NCBI GenBank assembly: GCA_900322165.1
Contig: ONYR01000385.1
Location: 1 to 9,110 of the forward strand
Origin: an uncultured Eubacteriales bacterium
GTDB taxonomy: Bacteria; Bacillota; Clostridia; Lachnospirales; Bianqueaceae
Length of the DNA: 9,110 bases
Direction: 5' to 3'
Part shown: positions 1 to 4,677 of the stretch, in pieces
Layout: every line of letters begins with the position of its first letter
How positions within the stretch are numbered: the first letter of the stretch is position 1
Made by a program: the position numbers and the translations under genes
Notes under the pieces: generated by a model
The model's input: only the letters and a program-made list of their open reading frames with translations
The model's database searches: none
Told to the model about the DNA's origin: nothing

Positions 1-90
1 GGTGTGCACGTGCTGCAGAAGAATGGGAGAACAAGGCCCGGCGACCAATCGGCCGGCATTTCCGACCAGAGCTGAGCAACGATTGGAGTA

Positions 91-107
91 TGGATCGGCG
101 CGATCCA
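91..107. repeat. Short perfect inverted repeat (possible operator)
   Basis: TGGATCG (91-97) and CGATCCA (101-107) are exact reverse complements separated by GCG. The direct repeats GCAACGAT at 76-83 and 109-116 bracket the palindrome. The position, 40-56 bases before the start codon, would suit a regulator site or a small 5'-leader hairpin. Function is inferred only. Confidence 0.35.
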
Positions 108-132
108 AGCAACGATCGATGTGATCAAAAAC

Positions 133-140
133 GGAGGAGG
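133..140 (+). promoter_or_regulatory. Ribosome binding site that decides the hydrolase start
   Basis: GGAGGAGG ends six bases before the ATG at 147. This is a near-ideal Shine-Dalgarno sequence, whereas the in-frame ATG at 90 has none and would add 19 residues of charged, non-family sequence. It fixes the start at 147. Confidence 0.8.
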
Positions 141-146
141 ATCAAC

Positions 147-1103
147 ATGGTAGATTTTATCCAGATGGTGGAGCTGAACGGATTTCCGCAGAAAATCCAT
201 GTCAAAGGCAATGATGTCAAAAATCCGGTCCTGCTCTTTCTGCATGGCGGGCCGGGCGTCGCGAACCGGCACTTTGTGATCGGGAGCAACTCGGACCTGT
301 GCGATGATTTCACGATCGTCGCCTGGGACCAGCGCGGCACCTGCGGCAGCTTTAAGGGCTGCAAGCGGGAGACGCTGACGGTGTCGCAGCTTGTCGAGGA
401 CGCGAACGAGCTTGTGAATTTCCTCTGCGACTCGTTCGGAAAAGAGAAGATCTTCATTATCGGAGGGAGCTGGGGAAGCTGCCTCGGCACGCTGCTGGCG
501 AAGCGTCACCCCGAGCGGATCGCGGCCTACATCGGCTTCGGCCAGTTCGTCGATGGTCCGAAAAATGAGGAGCTTTCCTACCAATTCGCCCTCGAGCAGG
601 CGCTCGCGCATGATGACAAGGCCGCGATCAAAACGCTCGGCAAGCTTGGTCATCCGGTGGGCGGTGTATACAAGACCGGGTACGACGGCATGATGGCGCA
701 GCGGAAGATCATGATGAAGTACGGCGGTTACTCGCAGGACGCGAAAAAGCGCTCGTACCTCGATTCCATGGTCATTCCGATTTTGAAGAGTAAGGAATAC
801 TCGAAAGAGGACATTGCCGGGTTCGTCCAGGGCTACAGCTTCGTTCTGAAGGCCATGTGGGACGAGGTCGCGGGGCTGAATCTCATGAAGGAGACCGGCG
901 GGCGCGTCGAGGTTCCGTACTACATTTTCGACGGGCGGCTCGACAACAACACCCCGGCCTCGCTCGTGGAGGAGTATTACAACGCGCTCTCCGCGCCGGA
1001 CAAGGACCTCATCTGGTTCGACAACGCCGGTCATAACCCGCTCGGCGACTGCCCGGACGAGTTCAAAAAATGCATCCGCGAAAAGCTGCTGCCGCTGGCA
1101 TAA
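147..1103 (+). CDS. Alpha/beta-hydrolase, proline iminopeptidase-like (peptidase S33 type)
   Basis: The 318-residue product has the complete catalytic frame of an alpha/beta-hydrolase and the signature motifs of the proline iminopeptidase (S33) group. HGGPG (33-37) forms the oxyanion-hole loop and WDQRG is at 60-64. The nucleophile elbow GGSWGS (106-111) places Ser108 as nucleophile, Asp266 lies in GRLDNNTP (263-270), and His296 lies in AGHNP. A helical cap occupies roughly 135-245. No signal peptide or membrane segment is seen, so it should be cytosolic. Family members remove N-terminal proline from peptides, but related enzymes act on amides and esters, so the substrate is open. It lies 121 bases ahead of the HD-domain gene on the same strand and could share its transcript. 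With oligoendopeptidase F nearby a peptide-degrading role is attractive but unproven. Confidence 0.88.
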   Translation: MVDFIQMVELNGFPQKIHVKGNDVKNPVLLFLHGGPGVANRHFVIGSNSDLCDDFTIVAWDQRGTCGSFKGCKRETLTVSQLVEDANELVNFLCDSFGKEKIFIIGGSWGSCLGTLLAKRHPERIAAYIGFGQFVDGPKNEELSYQFALEQALAHDDKAAIKTLGKLGHPVGGVYKTGYDGMMAQRKIMMKYGGYSQDAKKRSYLDSMVIPILKSKEYSKEDIAGFVQGYSFVLKAMWDEVAGLNLMKETGGRVEVPYYIFDGRLDNNTPASLVEEYYNALSAPDKDLIWFDNAGHNPLGDCPDEFKKCIREKLLPLA

Positions 1104-1141
1104 TTTGGAAAGCAAACGTGTTCGACACGGAAGGCAAGATT

Positions 1142-1213
1142 AAGTTCGAAGAGTACGAAAAGTACGAATAGCTCGAATAGCACAAATAGCACGAATAGCA
1201 AGAAAGGCAAGAA
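1142..1213. repeat. Eight-unit 9-bp tandem repeat in the spacer between two genes
   Basis: Eight consecutive 9-base units run without a break in phase, with consensus close to TAGCACGAA. Examples are GAGTACGAA (1151-1159), TAGCTCGAA (1169-1177), TAGCACGAA (1187-1195) and TAGCAAGAA (1196-1204). A related TTCGAA precedes the next start codon. The plus strand has in-frame TAG codons, so it is not coding there in that frame. It fills most of the 121-base spacer before the HD-domain gene and ends 11 bases before its ATG, so copy number could alter spacing or mRNA structure at that start. That effect is inference. Confidence 0.75.
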
Positions 1214-1224
1214 ACAGGTTCGAA

Positions 1225-1797
1225 ATGGAAAAACTGACACTCGAAAAAGCAAAAGAAATCAATGCGACGATGGTGACGGAGGAGCATCTTCTCCTTCATG
1301 CGGGGAACGTTTCCGCAGCGATGGGCGCGATGGCCGAGCATTTCGGCGAAGACAAGGAGCACTGGGAAGCGGTCGGCTGGCTGCATGATTATGATTACGA
1401 AAAGTACCCGGACGAGCATCTGAAGCACACCGAGGAGCCTCTCCGCGCTCTCGGAGTTCCGGAGGAGGACATCCGCGCGATCCTCTCGCACGGCTACGGT
1501 ATCTGCACCGAGGTTGAGCCGCTGACAAATCTGGAAAAGAGCCTTTTCACGGTCGACGAGCTGACCGGCATCGTGCAGGCGGCCGCGCGCATGCGTCCTG
1601 CGGGCATCACCGACATGGAGCTCAAAAGCTTTATGAAGAAGTTCAAGGATAAGCACTTCGCGGCCAAATGCAACCGCGAGCTCATCCTCCAAGGCTGCGA
1701 GATGCTCGGCATGGACGTACGCGATGTCGCAGAGATCGTCATCCGCGGCATGAAAGCCCACGCGGAAGAGCTGCAGCTAACCGGGCACGGGGAGTGA
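1225..1797 (+). CDS. HD-domain phosphohydrolase-like protein
   Basis: The 190-residue protein carries one HD domain. A metal-binding set in the expected order is visible: His25 in the first helix, His54-Asp55 in GWLHDYD, His89 in ILSHG, and Asp111 in TVDELTG. HD proteins are metal-dependent phosphohydrolases acting on nucleotides or other phosphate esters. This one has no extra catalytic or regulatory domain that would identify a substrate. It has no signal peptide or membrane helix, so it should be cytosolic. The start at ATG 1225 gives a sensible N-terminal helix, although the ribosome binding site is weak (AGG at 1216-1218, six bases upstream), perhaps because the 9-bp repeat precedes it. 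The gene is followed by a large hairpin and then the palindromic array, where transcription probably ends. Confidence 0.85.
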   Translation: MEKLTLEKAKEINATMVTEEHLLLHAGNVSAAMGAMAEHFGEDKEHWEAVGWLHDYDYEKYPDEHLKHTEEPLRALGVPEEDIRAILSHGYGICTEVEPLTNLEKSLFTVDELTGIVQAAARMRPAGITDMELKSFMKKFKDKHFAAKCNRELILQGCEMLGMDVRDVAEIVIRGMKAHAEELQLTGHGE

Positions 1798-1807
1798 AAA
1801 AACTAGA

Positions 1808-1871
1808 AACCATCCCCACACACCCTCTCCTTACTCATCACGCTTCGCCTGGAGGGTGTGTGGGGATGGTT
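1808..1871. terminator. Large perfect hairpin after the HD gene
   Basis: The 20 bases at 1808-1827 are exactly complementary in reverse to 1852-1871, with a 24-base loop. It begins 11 bases after the HD-gene stop codon. On the plus strand no strong T-run follows. On the minus strand the stem is followed, after a few bases, by a run of six T (the complement of the A-run at 1797-1802), so it may also stop leftward transcription coming from pepF. The arms do not resemble the neighbouring palindromic array, so it is a separate element. A miniature mobile or dispersed repeat is an alternative reading. Confidence 0.6.
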
Positions 1872-1884
1872 ATGTTTTGCGGCC

Positions 1885-1929
1885 AGTCAGCTTGTGGGAG
1901 AGGTTGCGTTCTACAAGCTGACTTTTTTT
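1885..1929 (+). terminator. Intrinsic-terminator-like unit (first of the array)
   Basis: The first palindrome (arms 1885-1894 and 1914-1923) runs straight into seven T residues (1923-1929), the layout of a rho-independent terminator for rightward transcription leaving the HD gene. Units 2, 6 and 8 likewise end in six T residues (1974-1979, 2180-2185 and 2283-2288), so four terminator-like structures stand in series. Confidence 0.55.
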
Positions 1930-2443
1930 ACAGCCAGTCAGCTTGAGGGAGTGATTGCGCTCTACAAGCTGACTTTTTTCGCGACCAGTCAGCTTGTAGG
2001 GGAGGTTGCGTTTTACAAGCTGACTACTTCATACAACAAGTCAGCTTGAGGGAGAGGTTGCCCCCTACAAGCTGACTTTATTTGCGGGAAGTCAGCTTGA
2101 GGGAGTGATTGTGCTCTACAAGCTGACTACATCATACAACAAGTCAGCTTGAGGGAGAGACTGCACTCCACAAGCTGACTTTTTTCGCGGCTAGTCAGCT
2201 TGAGGGAGTGATTGTGCTCTACAAGCTGACTTCCACATACAACAAGTCAGCTTGAGGGAGACACTGCGCCCTACAAGCTGACTTTTTTCGCAGCCAGTCA
2301 GCTTGTGAGAGAGGTTGCGCCCCCACAAGCTGACTACATAATACAACAAGTCAGCTTGAGAGAGAGATTGCCCTCTACAAGCTGACTTCCACATACAACA
2401 AGTCAGCTTGTGAGAGACATTGCCCTCCACAAGCTGACTTGTT
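1885..2443. repeat. Array of eleven palindromic repeat units, 51-53 bp period
   Basis: Every unit is AGTCAGCTTG, a 19-base (once 20-base) middle, then CAAGCTGACT, so each can fold into a hairpin with a stem of at least 10 bp. Left arms start at 1885, 1936, 1987, 2039, 2090, 2142, 2193, 2245, 2296, 2349 and 2401. The arms are invariant, while the middles vary around a pattern of GGGAG followed by a TTGC-like core and CTC. The 11-13-base linkers are of two kinds: T-rich (after units 1, 2, 4, 6 and 8) and ATACAACA-type (after units 3, 5, 7, 9 and 10). The last unit is extended to perfect 16-base arms (2397-2412 and 2428-2443). The array fills the space between two convergent genes and has no cas genes nearby. 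Likely roles are bidirectional transcription termination, mRNA end protection, or an expanded REP-like element; none is shown by sequence alone. Confidence 0.92.
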
Positions 2444-2474
2444 CCTCAAATATAGCTATAATCCCGCCAACCCC

Positions 2475-4286
2475 TCACGCTTTGATCCCGTCGAGCTCTT
2501 CGGTGAGGCGGCAGATCTCGTCGATGATCTCGCCGATGTAGGCGATCGTGTCGCGCAGAGGCTTGTCGGTCGTGATGTCGATGCCCGCGAGTGCGGCAAG
2601 GCCGGCCGGGTCGAGGGTGGAACCTGCGTCGAGGACCTTCTTCCAGTCGTCGACTGCCGGCTGTCCTTCGCGCTTGATGCGCGCAGCGGCCTGGGTCGCG
2701 ACCGTGAGGCCCGCGCTGTAGGTGTAGGAGTAGAGGCCCATGTAATAGTGCGGCTGGCGCATCCAGGTCAGCTCCGCGCCCTCGTTGAGAACGACCGCGT
2801 CACCCCAGAAGGTCTTCAGGTTGCGGCGGAAAATGTCGGAAAGCACTTCCGCGTTGACCGAACCGCCCGCGTCGATGATCTTGTAGACCTCACGCTGGTA
2901 CCACGCCTCACGCAGATGCGTGACAAAGTTGTGGTAGTAGGTGTTGTTGATCATGCTCGACAGCACCCAGCGGCGGAAGCGCTTGTCATCGCTCGTCTTC
3001 AGCAGGTAGTTCGCCATCAGCAGCTCGTTCATCGTGGACGGAGCCTCGACAAAGTACGAGGAAACGTTCGTATCAAAAAGCGACTGCGCACGATTGCAAT
3101 GACGGAAATGGCCGGCATGGCCAAGCTCATGCGCCACGGTGAAAACGTCCGACATGCGATCATTCCAGCTCAGCAGAATGAACGAACCGACCCCGTACGG
3201 GCTCGCACAGAAGCCGCCGGTGGACTTGCCCTGATTCTTTGCGAAATCGAACCAACGGTCGCGGTAAGCCTCCTCGATCATCGAAACATAGTCATCGCCC
3301 AGGATCGCCAGGCCCTTCTCGACATACTCCTTCGACTCCGCCGGCGTGACGCGCGGATCATAATCCGGATCAAGCGTCAGCTTCAGATCGGCAAAGGTCA
3401 TCTCCTCAAGGCCGTACTTCTTCTGCAGCAGGCGCGCATAGCGCTGCATGTGAGGCGCGAGCTCCTTCGTGATAAGGTCGATCTGGCGATCATACATCTC
3501 GCGCGTGACCTTCTGGTCGAAGAGCAGGTAATCAAACACGGAATCAAACCCGCGCAGATTCGCGATCACCTTCTCCGTCGTGACAAGCGAATTGTAAGCG
3601 GTCGCGGTGACATTTTCATACTGACGGATCTTGTCCGAGAACGCCTTAAACGCCGCACGGCGCACATTCGTGTCACGCTCATACTCATAATCATCCTCGA
3701 AAAGCGAATAGCCAAGCGGATACTCCTTCCCGTCCACCGTAAAGGACGGGAATTTCATGTCCGCAAGCTTCGCCATGTTGTAGACCTCGTAAGGCGTCGA
3801 AAAGCTCTTGCGAAGCGCCGCCAGCACCTTCTCGGTCTCCGGCGAAAGCTGGTGCGGCTTGCCGCGGCGGATGTCCTCAAGGTAATGCTTCGAGCGGTGC
3901 GCCTTCGCGATCGCCTCATCAAGCACGGCCTCATCCGCCGCATTGATCTCGCTCTCGATAAAGCTCAGCCGACTCGCGATCTGCGCCTCCAGCGCCGCGA
4001 TCTTCTCATTCTTCTCCTGCGCAGCCGTATCATAATAATCAACCGACACGGCCAGATCGGTATAGTTGCTGATCAGGTAGAGCTTGATCTGCAGCTGCTC
4101 ATATTCGCGGAGACACTCTACGATCATCTCCGGATCATTCAGACGGCCGGGATACGCCGCCTCGATATGGTAAGCAAGCTTCTTCGCTTCCTCAAGGTCA
4201 GCCTCCATCGCCGCATCGGTCGGATAAATCAACGAGAGATCCCAGGTCAACTCGACCGGGACATCCTTACGCATCGCAAGTTCCAT
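2475..4286 (-). CDS. pepF: Oligoendopeptidase F, M3B family zinc metallopeptidase
   Basis: The 603-residue protein has the usual length of PepF. The zinc site is plain: HELGH at 386-390 gives His386, Glu387 and His390, and Glu414 in SYFVEAPS is the third ligand, 24 residues downstream, as expected for family M3. The C-terminal substrate-binding motif rich in His and Tyr (PHYYMGLYSYTYSAG, from 512) is present. The N-terminal half is helical, as in the family, and no signal peptide is seen, so it should act in the cytoplasm. PepF cleaves short peptides inside the cell and supports peptide nutrition or turnover of small peptides. The start at 4286 is chosen because AAAGGA lies eight bases upstream; the frame continues to 4421 but those 45 residues are unlike the family. 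The gene is convergent with the HD gene and divergent from the sigma genes. Its transcript would run into the palindromic array just 32 bases past the stop. Confidence 0.95.
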   Translation of the reverse strand: MELAMRKDVPVELTWDLSLIYPTDAAMEADLEEAKKLAYHIEAAYPGRLNDPEMIVECLREYEQLQIKLYLISNYTDLAVSVDYYDTAAQEKNEKIAALEAQIASRLSFIESEINAADEAVLDEAIAKAHRSKHYLEDIRRGKPHQLSPETEKVLAALRKSFSTPYEVYNMAKLADMKFPSFTVDGKEYPLGYSLFEDDYEYERDTNVRRAAFKAFSDKIRQYENVTATAYNSLVTTEKVIANLRGFDSVFDYLLFDQKVTREMYDRQIDLITKELAPHMQRYARLLQKKYGLEEMTFADLKLTLDPDYDPRVTPAESKEYVEKGLAILGDDYVSMIEEAYRDRWFDFAKNQGKSTGGFCASPYGVGSFILLSWNDRMSDVFTVAHELGHAGHFRHCNRAQSLFDTNVSSYFVEAPSTMNELLMANYLLKTSDDKRFRRWVLSSMINNTYYHNFVTHLREAWYQREVYKIIDAGGSVNAEVLSDIFRRNLKTFWGDAVVLNEGAELTWMRQPHYYMGLYSYTYSAGLTVATQAAARIKREGQPAVDDWKKVLDAGSTLDPAGLAALAGIDITTDKPLRDTIAYIGEIIDEICRLTEELDGIKA

Positions 4287-4294
4287 AGGGTGAT

Positions 4295-4300
4295 TCCTTT
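4295..4300 (-). promoter_or_regulatory. pepF ribosome binding site
   Basis: Read on the minus strand, AAAGGA sits eight bases before the ATG at 4286. This supports that start over the upstream in-frame ATG codons. Confidence 0.7.
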
Positions 4301-4375
4301 CTGATTTTACATATGCAAAGCACAACACAGACTGCGCAGAAATCGGGTCCACAGCCCCCGCACAGCATTGGAAAT

Positions 4376-4404
4376 AGGATAACATGTTTTGAGAGGGATG
4401 GCAA
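4376..4404 (-). promoter_or_regulatory. Candidate sigma-A promoter for pepF
   Basis: On the minus strand, TTGCCA (4404 down to 4399; five of six matches to TTGACA) is followed after 17 bases by TATCCT (4381 down to 4376; four of six matches to TATAAT). Transcription would start near 4369, giving a leader of roughly 80 bases. This is a consensus match only. Confidence 0.45.
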
Positions 4405-4503
4405 TGATGTCGATATATCACGGAAACTAATGATGTTTTGAAAAAAATTGAAAAACCCCCAACTTTTTCCCTTCCACAATCGTCTACCTATTATTAAGCA
4501 GAA

Positions 4504-4616
4504 GTATACCCTTAAGAGAATTGCTGTAACAGTATACGCAAAGCCCGCGATGGTGAATTTTTCTTGAGGTTTCCTGCGGGTTCTGGTAATATATATAGAA
4601 GTAATTAATGGTATAC
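4504..4616. repeat. Three GTATAC palindromes upstream of the sigma operon
   Basis: GTATAC occurs at 4504-4509, 4532-4537 and 4611-4616. The first two are 28 bases apart; the third lies just downstream of the candidate promoter. A given 6-mer is expected about once in 4 kb, so three within 113 bases is notable and they could be operator half-sites. No regulator is known for them. Confidence 0.35.
4564..4592 (+). promoter_or_regulatory. Candidate sigma-A promoter for the sigma-fusion operon
   Basis: TTGAGG (4564-4569) and TAATAT (4587-4592) are separated by exactly 17 bases, a good vegetative promoter layout. Transcription would begin near 4599, about 80 bases before the GTG start. One GTATAC palindrome falls in the leader and two lie just upstream of the -35 element. 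Confidence 0.55.
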
Positions 4617-4663
4617 ACACAAACCTTTATTTTTATAAATCATCCGAAACATCGATCGTGAAA

Positions 4664-4671
4664 AGAGGGGG
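4664..4671 (+). promoter_or_regulatory. Ribosome binding site deciding a GTG start
   Basis: AGAGGGGG ends six bases before the GTG at 4678. The paralogous downstream gene also begins with a GTG at the homologous codon and behind its own good ribosome binding site, so the pair support each other's start. Confidence 0.65.
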
Positions 4672-4677
4672 AGCTTT

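Larger units (their letters stand above)
1..146. other. Upstream region of the first gene
   Basis: No complete gene is visible here. The reading frame of the following gene is open back to the left edge of the window, but nothing in its translation looks like a protein domain, so it is treated as leader DNA. It contains a short perfect inverted repeat at 91-107 flanked by two copies of GCAACGAT (76-83 and 109-116), and a strong ribosome binding site at 133-140. I found no convincing sigma-A promoter; transcription may start to the left of the window. Confidence 0.5.
4287..4677. other. Divergent control region between pepF and the sigma genes
   Basis: This 391-base stretch holds no gene that I can support. 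It separates two divergent transcription units and is more A+T-rich than pepF. It contains a candidate leftward promoter (4376-4404), a candidate rightward promoter (4564-4592), three GTATAC palindromes (4504-4509, 4532-4537, 4611-4616), and a direct repeat of ATGTTTTGA near 4384 and 4433. The one long open frame across it on the minus strand has no family-like sequence and no ribosome binding site. Confidence 0.55.

Noticed and set aside
90..146. Longer N-terminus for the alpha/beta-hydrolase starting at 90
   Set aside because: The ATG at 90 has no ribosome binding site and would start at the palindrome; the ATG at 147 has a near-ideal site.
1063..1761. A 232-codon minus-strand open frame across the HD gene
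   Set aside because: It is the shadow of the HD-domain gene extended through the 9-bp repeat, which yields a YSCY-like low-complexity tail.
1858..2430. Small open frames within the palindromic array on both strands
   Set aside because: Their translations only repeat the array unit (SQLVG/YKLTF-like or KLTCC-like) and have no ribosome binding sites, so they are repeat artefacts.
1885..2443. CRISPR array
   Set aside because: The invariant parts are two 10-base arms of a palindrome rather than one direct repeat, the middles are similar to one another rather than unique spacers, and no cas gene is present.
2439..4304. A 621-codon open frame on the plus strand opposite pepF
   Set aside because: It overlies a textbook PepF gene with an intact HELGH site. 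Its translation is Arg/Leu/Val-rich without domains and it arises from the G+C-rich third positions of pepF.
4287..4421. Longer N-terminus for PepF starting at 4421
   Set aside because: The additional 45 residues are not PepF-like and would cover the candidate promoter; the ATG at 4286 has a good ribosome binding site.
4441..4490. A possible terminator in the A/T-rich stretch between the divergent genes
   Set aside because: There are A and T runs but no stable G+C-rich stem between them, and both neighbours start rather than end here.
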